NCBI GenBank assembly: GCA_003024985.2
Contig: PXIH01S0007453.1
Reading direction: 5' to 3' (one strand)
DNA from: Euperipatoides rowelli
Taxonomy: Eukaryota; Onychophora; Udeonychophora; Euonychophora; Peripatopsidae
Length of the DNA: 12,352 bases
How positions within the stretch are numbered: position 1 is the first letter of the stretch; each line of letters opens with the position of its first letter. The position numbers and the translations under genes were made by a program. The notes beneath the pieces are model-generated. The model was not told where the DNA came from. It worked only from the letters and a program-made list of their open reading frames with translations, and ran no database searches. This document shows positions 1 to 8,682 of the stretch, in pieces.

Positions 1-185
1 CCTAAATGTTTTAAAATATATTTATTAGACCACCTTAAAGTCAAAATTTCAGATCACTTAAAAAATCCAAAAAAAATAATTCCCTAGTGAAAGGGATATA
101 TTATAGGTAGTGGGTTGTATTTTATTATTTAGTAAAGTATTATGTAATTGCATTTGCTCGTGCATTTCATATTTTCCTTTCATTT

Positions 186-311
186 GTGACGTATTTACTT
201 TAATTAGTAAATGCGTCACGAATGCAACTTTTGGAGAGCGCGAGCCAATGCTAATTTAATTCTTATGCATTTTGTATAACGAGTTGTATGGGGAGGAGTT
301 GCCTATAAATA
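186..311 (+). promoter_or_regulatory. Promoter-like tract: CRE hairpin, CCAAT, TATA
   Basis: A 14-bp inverted repeat (186-199 with 206-219, one G-T mismatch) contains the CRE/ATF-like sites TGACGT and TGCGTCA. CCAAT follows at 245-249 and TATAAATA at 304-311, in promoter order on the plus strand. An AATAAA signal at 557-562 closes a transcript-sized interval. The arrangement would suit the U3-R part of a retroelement LTR, or a small gene's promoter. No coding sequence downstream confirms either. Confidence 0.35.
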
Positions 312-354
312 ATAATAATAATAATAATTTTTTACCCATAATTTTGTTCTTACC

Positions 355-426
355 TACGGGAGTGGTTTTCGTTCCACTGCCTGTTAGGTGCCAGCAATAG
401 TGGTTCAACAGGAACTAGCTCCCGTA
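355..426. repeat. Cloverleaf-like inverted repeat
   Basis: An outer 8-bp stem (TACGGGAG at 355-362, CTCCCGTA at 419-426) encloses two smaller stems. One is AGTGG at 361-365 facing CCACT at 374-378, which shares two bases with the outer stem. The other is CCTGTT at 380-385 facing AACAGG at 407-412, with a 3-bp CCA/TGG stem inside it. A transcript could fold into a branched structure. It does not match any RNA family I recognise. Confidence 0.5.
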
Positions 427-1015
427 TATCTGTATCCCTCCTTGGAGTTTATTATTTGTTTTTATTATTTACTCCTTTTCCTGTATACAGTATGCCGGTT
501 AGCAAAGTTGGCTAGCCGGTGCACTTGCTGTTGTAAATAGTTTTATTCTGCCAGATAATAAAGAGAAACTTTATTTACACCAATTAGAATCCAGAGTTGC
601 CGTCTTCTGCCATTACAATAGCACCTACAGCAGTTCACCACCTCTCCATTTTCTCACATCGACTAGGAAATCTGAGACGACGGAGATTGCCAAACACTAA
701 AATAACAAGCTAATAACTACACCAAAATGTCCCAATCGTTATATGTAAAGTGATGGTATACTGTATAATTATCTTTATTCATTGTAATTATTACCTGTTT
801 GTTATGTTAATATTAGATTGATTGCGACATACAGTATTACGAGGTGTTTTTTCATGTTTGTATTTAGACAAATATTGTTTATTTATTATATCATTTAATA
901 ATAAGAGAGCTATTCAATTATAATAAGTTTGTATTTTATTAGTCAAATATTATATAATAAAGTTTCTATTTAATCAAAAATGTAACCATATTAATTTTTA
1001 TATTTTAGTTTAATT

Positions 1016-1290
1016 TAAAACGGGTCCCAATAAGTGACAGTCAAAAAATCAAAATGGATAGCAGCTTTATTTTTTTTATTTACACTTCCGAACCTTGCCG
1101 TAACCCTGAACCCTAACTCCTACTACGTATTAAACCCACTATGCCCAAACCTACGATAATTAAGTGAAATAAACCTTTTTTGATCGATTTCAATAATTTT
1201 GACAACTTCTCTAAGTCCTCTTATAATGACAGAAATACATGAGCAGATGTTAAAAACGCGGTAAATGTCACTTATTGGGCGCCGTTTCTA
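1016..1290. mobile_element. MITE-like element with 22-bp terminal inverted repeats
   Basis: The left end at 1018-1039 and the right end at 1266-1287 are inverted repeats agreeing at 20 of 22 positions; the shared core is CCCAATAAGTGACA. A TA dinucleotide lies just outside each end (1016-1017, 1289-1290), as expected for a Tc1/mariner-type insertion. The roughly 275-bp interior has no ORF. It contains a stretch near 1095-1115 that loosely recalls a CCCTAA repeat but is not a telomere array. A diverged copy of its right portion recurs at 11025-11096 and includes a few bases beyond the right TA, so the true boundary may lie slightly further right. Confidence 0.6.
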
Positions 1291-1559
1291 GACACTTGTA
1301 TATTTTTTTTCCTCTTATGGCAAACCATTAAATGCTAAGCAGAATGGGATGAACAAAACTTAGGTCAATCCATTTGCAGATTGATCAGGCACAGAAATAA
1401 CTTTTAACGTTTTTTTTTTATAAGCAGCATTCTATTTGGGAGCTTTATGACTTACACTGTTCTTAGCTGGACTGTTTTCTATGAAATTAAAGAAAAACAG
1501 TAAATTTAAAATATTCACTCACCCTAGCGTATAATTTATAATTTTCAAAAAATATTTAC

Positions 1560-1804
1560 CTGAGCAAAACACAGCTGCTTTAGTTGCAGTGTGATGCTTT
1601 TTAGTTTCAAGTCTTTGTAAATGTTTGGTAATTTATTCCATAGGAAAATCTGTATATAAGGTATTACATCATGAAAGAATTTCTGCATATTTGGACATGG
1701 CTGAAAATACACTGTTTCTGAAATTGAAGTCACACATTCTGATAACTTTTCAATACCACAAGCTTTGAAGAAAGCAAGCACTGCTTCTTGATCACTGTCT
1801 TGAG
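1560..1804 (-). CDS. NO VEIN-like large protein, next downstream exon
   Basis: This is the 245-bp exon that follows 6562-7735. Its acceptor is a T-rich tract ending TTTAG just before 1804, and its donor is CAG/GTAAAT after 1560. It starts at the second base of a codon, which matches the single base left over by the upstream exon, and ends on a codon boundary (phase 0). The 81 complete codons begin QDSDQEAVLAFFKACG and include a conserved-looking PCPNMQ stretch, then a basic, aromatic segment (residues about 45-70: VIPYIQIFLW). From memory, animal NO VEIN-like proteins have the same order here: an acidic start, 'FF.ACG...LSE.V', 'PCP.MQ', 'VPYIQ.FL'. Reading on past the donor meets TGA within a few codons, so splicing is required. 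The following exon would lie to the left. I saw no convincing candidate in 1-1559, so the protein's C terminus is outside the window. Confidence 0.78.
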
Positions 1805-2480
1805 CTAAAAAAAAAAATAACAGCACATCAATAAACACATTATATATCAAAAATGTTGATTTACACAAAATTTACATTATGTCCAATAGAGAATTATTTT
1901 AATAAAATAATAATAATAAAACAGTCATAAAATTTGTCCATTCCTTTATATTTTTTCATTTAAATAATTTAAGAGGACATGCTACCAATTAGATAAAAAA
2001 AATTATTTAAATATTTAGAAATCTAAGTTTAGTATATGTAGGAGTACTCCTTAAGCCATGATTATTCATGTAAAAAAATTATTAATTATGTGCATATAAT
2101 TATGTAAATGAGCAGCCATCTTGGATTTTTATAGCATTTACTAAAATCCAAATGAAATAAAAAGTGAAGAGATACAAGCAATACACAAATTAATTTCTAT
2201 CATTAAAAGACCAATTAATATTTGTATAGGCTAGCGAGAATATTTTTTTAAAAAAAGAGTAGTTTTTATATACCATAATTTTGTAAAATACTGCAAATAT
2301 TTTGCAAGTAGGCTATTTTATAATTAATGTTTATTTTTTTCAAAACGTTATTTGAATTTTTCAATTCTTTCTCCATACAAACATTCTAGATTTCAGAGGT
2401 TTTTGGCTTTTTGCCTTTAGTAAACAAAGAAAATAATAGAAGACTTTAGAAACGTCATATACAAAAGGAACCAATAACAA

Positions 2481-2500
2481 TGCATTTAAAGGTCTGAAAA
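2481..2500. repeat. Target-site duplication, left copy
   Basis: Twenty bases identical to 2795-2814, bracketing the SINE-like insertion. The perfect match indicates a recent insertion by target-primed reverse transcription. Confidence 0.7.
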
Positions 2501-2794
2501 TAATAATAATAATAATTAGCACGGGAAAGATAGACCGTGCAGTTGTCCCAGACCTGAGGTCGAAAATGATTAGATATGATCATATGGACCCATGTGCTCA
2601 TAGCCCACAAACACATGCATCAACATGATCATAAGCGGGACAGGGGATAAAATGTCCCTTTCCTTTAAAACCTGAGCATTTCTGCCCAACTCTTAGGGAT
2701 CAGGACAGTAATATCAGTATAAGAGTTGGATGAAAAAAAGAGGAATTTTAGTAGGAGGGTAATAAGGAGCAACCCATTGAGCACATAGCCTGAG
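2501..2794 (-). mobile_element. SINE-like retroposon with ATT tail and 20-bp target duplication
   Basis: Perfect 20-bp direct repeats, TGCATTTAAAGGTCTGAAAA, flank it at 2481-2500 and 2795-2814. Read on the minus strand it begins near CTCAGGCTATGTGCTCAATGG, where GCTCAATGG resembles a tRNA A box; no convincing B box was found. It ends in a perfect 6-bp stem (GCACGG at 2519-2524, CCGTGC at 2535-2540, 10-base loop) followed by an ATT microsatellite tail. A stem-loop beside a short repeat tail is what a SINE borrowing an RTE/CR1-type LINE reverse transcriptase would show. No protein is encoded. Confidence 0.65.
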
Positions 2795-2814
2795 TGCATT
2801 TAAAGGTCTGAAAA
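2795..2814. repeat. Target-site duplication, right copy
   Basis: Right partner of 2481-2500, 20 of 20 bases identical. It adjoins the 5' end of the SINE as read on the minus strand. Confidence 0.7.
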
Positions 2815-3108
2815 GTTCTTTAAATTGCCTTTTAAGACACAGTTTTCTATCGGCTCTCCTTTATTACACATGCTTGCGACATATTGTATATCATTATAAA
2901 CGTAAACAAGAAGGCTCAAAGTTTCATTTAATATAAAACAAGGCATCGTAGCTTAAAGGATAGCGTTTTTTCAAGCTATTATAAATACGTCTTTTTACGG
3001 GTTTTATTTTCATAAATCTTTCCTTTTAACTACTTTATACTGTATGGTCTTAATAAATTGTGTTTTTCTCAGAGATTTTTTTTTTTAATTTATATGATTT
3101 TATTTTGA

Positions 3109-3139
<31 letters not shown>

Positions 3140-3271
3140 AGCATTCGATGATTTTTTTTTTTCAATTTTCGGCCAGCAATTGGTAGCCTGTCCCCTTAAG
3201 TAAAATATTTTTTTTCAAGACATACTGTATGCCCAGAAATGATCAATGTTGGGATAGTTGCAGTAAAAAAT

Positions 3272-3339
3272 AACTAGTTCCAATTCCAGTTCCTTTAAAA
3301 AAATAGGAACTAGTTCTTGTATTTAAAAAGGAACTAGTT
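3272..3339. repeat. Spaced AACTAGTT palindromes
   Basis: The palindrome AACTAGTT occurs three times (3272-3279, 3308-3315, 3332-3339), at offsets of 36 and 24 bases, both multiples of 12, among further GTTCC/GGAAC copies. It overlaps the 3' end of the unrecognised intronic ORF and looks like a decayed 12-bp-period repeat. Confidence 0.5.
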
Positions 3340-3682
3340 TCAGTTCCAAGTTTCTTTTTCGTTCCTTTACCAGATCAAAAATATTTCTTGCATTATTGAA
3401 CGATGCGGTTTGTAGATTTAAAAAAACTTCAGACTTTGCAGTCTCCAGTTTTTTCATTATGGCATCTACTAAATATATTCTTTCTAGATCAATTTCATCC
3501 TCATTTAGATTAAATTGTGCAAAAGCGTCGTATTGGTGGAAGCCGTGAAAGATATAGAAAGGCATTAATCGACCCTTGCCCGATAATTCTTCCTTCAAAG
3601 CAGCAATGATTTTATCCTTCTTATTTAATTCGAAGTTTAGTTCTAATTGCTGACGTGTTAGGTCTAGGAGGAGTAACGACAT
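3323..3682 (-). CDS. Unrecognised ORF in the intron, possibly a decayed mobile-element gene
   Basis: A 119-codon open frame from ATG at 3682, on the same strand as the host gene and inside its intron. The product is charged: residues 10-35 are a Gln/Leu/Lys/Glu-rich helix that could form a short coiled coil (LNKKDKIIAALKEEL), then an aromatic patch (FYIFHGFHQYDAF), then an acidic-to-basic helix. It shares no family motif I know. A second open frame of 48 codons, offset by one base (ATG at 3767, stop at 3621), overlaps its start. That looks like a gene broken by a frameshift, or simply chance. GATCTG/GTAAAG near its end resembles a splice donor, so a cryptic or alternative exon is possible. 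Composition is less AT-rich than its surroundings. It might be a retroelement gag remnant, but nothing proves this. Confidence 0.3.
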   Translation of the reverse strand: MSLLLLDLTRQQLELNFELNKKDKIIAALKEELSGKGRLMPFYIFHGFHQYDAFAQFNLNEDEIDLERIYLVDAIMKKLETAKSEVFLNLQTASFNNARNIFDLVKERKRNLELKLVPF

Positions 3683-5164
3683 CCGGGCTCTTACGTTCGG
3701 CCATTACATTCACCTGCCCGTTGCCCCCTAGCCTGATCTGAATATCACTGTCTAATTCTAAAGACATACTCTTAATTGCATACACAAATTATAGTTTTCT
3801 TGTAATAAAAATCTATCTGTCTTTATACAAAAATTCTGAATCTATATGTTTTATAATTCCAAAAAATTTTTCATAATGGTCTGTGTGTGTGTGAAGGCAA
3901 AAATTAAAAAATGTTTTTTTTTTTTGTTTTTTGAAATGCTCAAAATAATTTTCTGCGGAGCTACACTAATAGAACATAAACATGGCGTTTAAAAATTTTT
4001 TAATGCAACGTGGCAACAAAATTTTTGTGGACGCCACTTCAGTATATTATCTGAAGAATTTAATATTACTATTTTAAACTAATAAAGTCTATTTAAATAA
4101 AATTATTTGAAATCAGAAGATTGCCTAAATTGGTCTGAAAATCCAGCCGTGCAAGAAAGATTTTGCCCTATATGTCATATACTAGATGTTAAAAAGCTTC
4201 ATTGGACTGTTCATAATCCTCCTCATAGAGCTTCCCTCCTTCCTAATTTGCTCTTTCCTCCCCCTAATTTGCTCTATTCTATCACGAAGAAGATTATGTG
4301 TTTCAGAAAACTTATAGCTAGCTAAACCTAACGAAATGACAGTCCAAACCGGTCGATATAGGATTAAGGAGGAGAAAGGGGAAGTAACCCTTTATTATCC
4401 CTACCCCGATAGAAGAGAGCAGGTACCACCCCCTTCTCGCGCTTGCTAGGTGAGACATCTGACCTGTAAATAAAAGTTAAATAGAGCATTTCGAATAATT
4501 CCAAGTCCTACACACACACACACACACACAAACACAGAGATTTAGCAAGCAAACATATTTAATTGCTAGAATCGCAATTAACAATCATATCCCTTCCCCA
4601 GAAATTAAAGTTACAAATCTTCCCTAAAAAGAGTGCACTTGATTACAAAATTAGACCAAAACGCGCCGCAAAGAGGTGAGAAAGAGAAGAGGGGGTAATA
4701 AGGGCATAGCCAAGGAGAGGGTAAAAGGTACTAAAATTAAATTCAGAGTCTATAAATAAAGAATCTATGTTAATAATATCTTACGGCTGCAGGAAACTGG
4801 ACGGCTTGTTGACATCTGATGATTGGGTTAGCTAACCATGTACTACTGTATAAGATGAGAAGAGGCACTATTTACTATGCTGGCTGATGACGATGTGTAG
4901 GAAGGATGAAGAGTCGGTCAATTTGTGATCATTCGACGAGAAATCTGATAAATGTTGTGGTAACATGAGAGGCGAACTGATAATGGTCTTTCAAAAAACA
5001 TCTTTAAACTAATGATTTGTCTTCTTCACCTGGTCGGTGTTCGATTTAAAGTTTCAACCATCTGTCTTGCTCTACTCTTTGTAGTTCTGGCTAATTTCCT
5101 TTTTTTCTGCTCTGCATCAACTTTTATATCCCATTGTTGCCACAGTAGCATTGTTTATATTGAT
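3683..5164. other. Intronic stretch without a recognised gene
   Basis: Contains a 13-bp direct repeat (CCTAATTTGCTCT at 4242-4254 and 4263-4275), the CA microsatellite and a less AT-rich interval around 4330-4450 that may be old transposon sequence. A 41-codon open frame at 5026-5151 on the minus strand is basic but unrecognised. Nothing here is supported as a gene. Confidence 0.4.
4510..4530. repeat. CA microsatellite
   Basis: About ten uninterrupted CA units inside the NO VEIN-like intron; an ordinary simple repeat. Confidence 0.9.
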
Positions 5165-5226
5165 CTCCCTCCTATACTATAGGTTGCTATATAGTATCAT
5201 CTGCTATTTTATGCAGATGGAGGGAG
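5165..5226. repeat. Compact three-way-junction inverted repeat
   Basis: Three perfect stems nest in 62 bases: CTCCCTCC (5165-5172) with GGAGGGAG (5219-5226), ATACTATA (5174-5181) with TATAGTAT (5190-5197), and ATCTGC (5199-5204) with GCAGAT (5213-5218). Only one base (T5173) separates the first two stems and one (C5198) the second and third. All 22 pairs are Watson-Crick. It lies deep in the NO VEIN-like intron. It might be a foldback transposon end or an RNA structure; no family is recognised. Confidence 0.65.
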
Positions 5227-5502
5227 GCGCCACCATGCGAAATTATTTGGTACTATTATTTTATGATAGCAAAAAATGTTAAATTCCAGTTTTATTTTGG
5301 TGACCATGGTAACTATGATGTAAATTTCCCTCCAGAATTAGATAAACAGTGTTTCTGCTGTTCTCTTCATCCTATTTAATGGTATCCTTTTGCAGGCTGT
5401 GATTTCCATCAGTTTGTAAGGAAATTTAGAGTTATAATTTATTATAATCTTAATATTGTTCATAATTCAAAGTCTCTTTCTTTCTCTTTATAATAGGACC
5501 AA

Positions 5503-5571
5503 GGGAAAAAGGGGTGGTTATGCCATGGGTGGCTGGCCCATAGGAGAAGATTCAAGGGGGAAGGGGGGGGG
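5503..5571 (+). repeat. G-rich tract with potential quadruplex runs
   Basis: Runs of three or more G at 5503-5505, 5511-5514, 5527-5529, 5556-5560 and 5563-5571. The spacing of the first ones is loose, so a G-quadruplex on the plus strand is possible but weak. Confidence 0.4.
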
Positions 5572-6561
5572 AAGTAAGAGATGGTAGAAGTAACATAGAA
5601 ACATATCAATATCAACAACTTCTGACATTACAAATAAACTGTAAATGGTCAAATCAAGTAGGCTATAAAACTAGGAATAAATCTTAATGATTTATTCTGG
5701 AGTTTATCAATTACTATTGATAAATGACATATAAATATGTGTGTATTGCAATAATAATTTTAGGTTCTTTTGTATAAAAATTTAAATATTATAAGCAAAA
5801 GCCTTATTTAATTAATTGCTTTAACAAAGCCTTAGCAAAGACTCGTTAATGTTTTAAAATGTATTTTTTTCTTACTAAATTTCAAATGGCAAAGATGTTG
5901 TTAAAAGTCATTCGCGAGTGTTATTTAAAATGCTGTCCAGACAAGGACTGGGCAATCAGTTTTATTCTGTTTATCATTCATTATAATTTATATAAGTTAC
6001 ATTTTCAGAGCACAGAGAAAGAATAAATATCTATCATCAATTTACCCTACAAAAGACATACTGATAAAATTCACTGGCACTAAAAAATTTAATGTACAAT
6101 ACAATGAAAATAGGGCATACCAGGTAAGACTGTTAGCATCAGCTTAAATCTTCTTCATTAGTATACTTTTTGAAAAGAGTAATAGATGGATTATCATTTT
6201 ATGAAAAATAGTGGCTTAAGTTACTTTTAGCTACAACATAATTAAAGGGTGGGAAGCTATATTAAAAGGAGATATTTCATGATATAGCTGATGTAATGTA
6301 AAAACACTACTATTGCAGAGGAATAAAACAAATAAAGGAAGACATTATTAGAGAAGTAGTTTAGACCCATGTAATTTGTATAATTTTAATGATCATATGT
6401 AAAATGGTTTTATTTCTGAATAGTTCTTTTAAGCCTTAATAAAATAATAATAATGATAACAATTATAATAGTAATTAAAACAGCAAGCTTAAATTAACAT
6501 ACTTCCAATATTTTCTTATCGATTCAGAAAAAAAGAAAATGTTGATATTTTATTGGCTTAC

Positions 6562-7735
6562 CATCTAGAGATCGTTTATCCCTTGGTTGAGTAAAATCTA
6601 ACAAATATACACCTTCCACATCCTGGAAAAGTTTCACTAACTCTTTATTATCAGCGATCATGGGCTTATCTTCGAGACTGACCCATAACCCGGCAGTTGT
6701 TGGAAATATCTGATGACCACTTAAAGAGGCCTTCACATCAGCAAGCGCTGCACCATTTGTAATAATAAACTTGTCATGTATTACCAGATATAATTTTATA
6801 ACATCAGGGATAATTGTTTGCACTTGTCCGCCAATGTCGGACATACAATCCAGGACTGCAATATATTCATCAATGTTAGGATGCTGATTCACTAAGGCAT
6901 ATTCTAAGAATATACGGTCAAGTTTAGGATAATAGGAAGACAAATTTCTGCGTAAATTGATAATTTGAAAATGTTTACAATATTTAAAAAATACGCCCGA
7001 TGGTTCGTTCCAAAATACTTCTTTGCTGGTTAGAAATTTGCCACAAATCAAGTTCTTGGAATTGTAGGTCTGTGAATTGGGAACAAAAATAATTGGATAA
7101 TTTGCAAAGATTTCTGTTAAATCAATAGGATTACTACAACTCCACAGATAGTTATAAATATCTGACATATGAGAGAGTGAAGTGATAAACGAAACAGCAG
7201 TGTCCTCCTTTCGTGTACACCATGAAATCAGCAAATTTTTAATAAGATTCAAATTCACAAATCCTTTCAAACCTAAATACTGACCAAATGAGCTATGACT
7301 GCTTAAAGAAGCCATCAGATATGGAACGTGAACAGATAATAATTTTTTAAATTCATCAGACGATTTAAATAATTCACAAGCAGGCCAAAAGTCTTTTTTA
7401 ATGCTTTCTTTTACTATTTCATCGTCCAAAACTTCGATTGTGCACTGTTCCCCTGGCAACCAAGGCAAATGCTTAAGAGATAAGCTAAATGATGATTCCG
7501 TCTGACAGATCACATTGCCATCTTCATTACATACATCTGCAGTTATCATTTTAATAAAATGATTATTCCAATCACGGTCAATAAGCTCAACTAGAGTGGT
7601 CATTTGTTTATGCCTTGACAACGGGCACTCATTCTTAGAGGTAAGAGCCAAAAACTGATCACTTACAAAATCTTTAATAATATACTTTTCAGAGACTGGC
7701 CATCGATCACAAATGCTACTCCAATGAGACGATTT
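6562..7735 (-). CDS. NO VEIN-like large protein, internal exon
   Basis: This is an internal coding exon of 391 codons plus one base, open throughout. On the minus strand a pyrimidine-rich tract ending TTTTCAG gives an acceptor just before 7735, and GGTAAGC gives a strong donor after 6562. The product starts KSSHWSSICDRW, and a clear family motif lies near its end: exon residues 344-354 read FPTTAGLWVSL, followed by spaced acidic and hydrophobic residues ending in YLLDF. From memory of the family, this matches the block with the pattern LPT..G.WVSL...D...L...F....G..LL.F in the animal and plant NO VEIN-like proteins (sacsin/HSP90-type ATPase fold N-terminal, DUF3883 C-terminal). The plant founder acts in vascular and auxin patterning; the animal proteins have no settled function. 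The ATPase and DUF3883 regions are not in this window. No methionine start is needed: TTG at 7651 is internal, and the frame runs cleanly up to the acceptor. A purely sacsin-type relative is the main alternative. Confidence 0.8.
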
Positions 7736-8161
7736 CTGAAAAGAAAAGAAAAAAATAGATGAGAAGAAATTACTATATCAATTCTGCTGATAATAATATG
7801 CACAGTCAATTGATTTAGAAATACAGTAAATACTGTATATAATAAAATAATTTTTAAATATTTAAGTAGCCTTCATATGTGCAGTATTTAACCTACAGAT
7901 TTCATACCAATTTTAATATGAAAATATCTAATGACTAATTACAATATTAACCATCTACAAATAAAGATTATTCACTTTTTTTAATCTATGAAAAATTTGT
8001 TAATCTAACAGTCGGAAATGCTATTAGAGGCACTAGAGCAGGCTGGGAAAGAATATTATTGAAATTGATTATAAATTTAATTCATTTTCAACTTTCATTT
8101 GATTTCTACTCCTACCCAAAATAATTAAAAACATACAGTGTGTCTACAATAATATAAAAAT

Positions 8162-8463
8162 ATATATAGGCATACCCCCACTATGTGAACCTCACATTAT
8201 GGACACTCATGAGTATGGACATATTTACAGTAGCATCATTCCTGTTCACGAACAGCTCGCTTTGCAAGAATGGAGACTCAAGGGCATGAACTACCGCTTA
8301 ATCAGTTTCCAAACTTGCATAAAGTATGTAATGTTTTTGCTGCATTCAGTTTGTCTTTTAACACATTTTTCTTCTTGTGTTTTAGTGTCTTACACGTTTT
8401 GATCAAGTGATTAACTTATATTGTATTATGAATGTATTATTTACATCAGTTATGCCCATATAT
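8162..8463. mobile_element. Possible pogo/Tigger-like MITE
   Basis: ATATATAGGCATA at 8162-8174 is matched in reverse by 8451-8463 at 12 of 13 positions. The left end continues GGCATACCCCCACTATGTGAA, which from memory resembles the ends of pogo/Tigger elements. These insert at TA, and TA is abundant here, so the exact boundary is unclear. The roughly 300-bp interior has an open frame at 8199-8402 (plus strand) with no recognised similarity, which I regard as noise. Much of the inverted repeat is AT-rich, which weakens the case. Confidence 0.4.
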
Positions 8464-8484
8464 GACTGCAGTGCAGTCATATAT
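8458..8484. repeat. 27-bp perfect palindrome
   Basis: Arms of 13 bases (ATATATGACTGCA and its exact complement) flank a single central G. It overlaps the right end of the putative Tigger-like MITE. It could be a fused transposon end, a cruciform-forming site or a regulatory palindrome; the sequence alone does not decide. Confidence 0.7.
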
Positions 8485-8588
8485 AGATAAATGAAAAAAA
8501 AAAAAGAAGATAATGCTTCACTTTAAGTACTGTACATTTACATTTTACGTTATTCGCTCTGGATCAGGGGTGTCCAAGCAATTCTGGC

Positions 8589-8682
8589 TTGGTGCCAAAA
8601 TTTAGTTTGGCACCAAAAATGTTACCTGGTGCCAAGAACTATTTTAATATTTTTTTCCAAGTTTCAGAGATCTATGGTGCCA
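8589..8682. repeat. Left subterminal repeats of the hAT-like element
   Basis: TTGGTGCCAA at 8589-8598 faces its exact complement TTGGCACCAA at 8607-8616, and two more TGGTGCCA copies follow at 8627 and 8675. Clustered short repeats in both orientations just inside a transposon end suggest transposase-binding sites. Confidence 0.5.

Larger units (their letters stand above)
186..615 (+). mobile_element. Possible old LTR or solo-LTR region
   Basis: Promoter-like elements (186-311), an AATAAA at 557-562 and a final ...ATTACA near 615 together look like U3, R and U5 of a retroelement LTR. I could not find a TG start, a target duplication or a primer-binding site, so the assignment is tentative. 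Several stems lie between TATA and AATAAA: 355-426, and CCGGTTAGC at 495-503 with GCTAGCCGG at 511-519. After 615, a 5' piece of unknown nature continues to about 710. Confidence 0.25.
1973..3195. mobile_element. piggyBac-like nonautonomous element, TTAA target sites
   Basis: Ends are 18-bp inverted repeats at 1973-1990 and 3178-3195, identical at 16 of 18 positions (core GCTACCAATT). Each is flanked directly by TTAA (1969-1972 and 3196-3199), the target-site duplication typical of piggyBac-superfamily transposons. No transposase ORF is present, so it would have moved with help from a full-length relative. About 294 bp of its 1,223-bp length is a later SINE insertion (2501-2794), so the original element was nearer 0.9 kb. 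It carries a 25-A run at 3108-3132. It lies in the NO VEIN-like intron. Confidence 0.6.
1805..6561 (-). other. Intron of the NO VEIN-like gene, packed with mobile elements
   Basis: Minus-strand intron of about 4.76 kb, GT at 6561-6560 and AG at 1806-1805, phase 1 at both ends, so the two exons join without disturbing the frame. It contains a piggyBac-like element with a nested SINE (1973-3195), a short unrecognised ORF (3323-3682), a CA microsatellite, a three-way-junction inverted repeat (5165-5226) and G-rich tracts (5503-5571). The stretch 5580-6520 shows only AT-rich sequence with no repeat boundary or ORF that I could support. Confidence 0.75.

Noticed and set aside
1095-1120. CCCTAA-like stretch resembling an interstitial telomere repeat
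   Set aside because: Only two imperfect units; it is simply MITE interior.
2941-2975. tRNA-like A box (TAGCTTAAAGGATAGCG)
   Set aside because: No B box and no cloverleaf downstream, so not called as a tRNA gene.
4107-4325. Plus-strand open frame of 72 codons
   Set aside because: Starts at TTG, has no family motif, and its Pro/Leu part comes from a local direct repeat.
4860-4990. CTGATGA motifs suggestive of a hammerhead ribozyme core
   Set aside because: The required GAAA and cleavage-site core with supporting stems is missing.
5026-5151. Minus-strand basic 41-codon open frame
   Set aside because: Short, unrecognised, and within an intron; chance is as likely.
8199-8402. Plus-strand open frame of 67 codons
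   Set aside because: It lies in the putative Tigger-like MITE, has no recognisable motif or splice context, and is short enough for chance.
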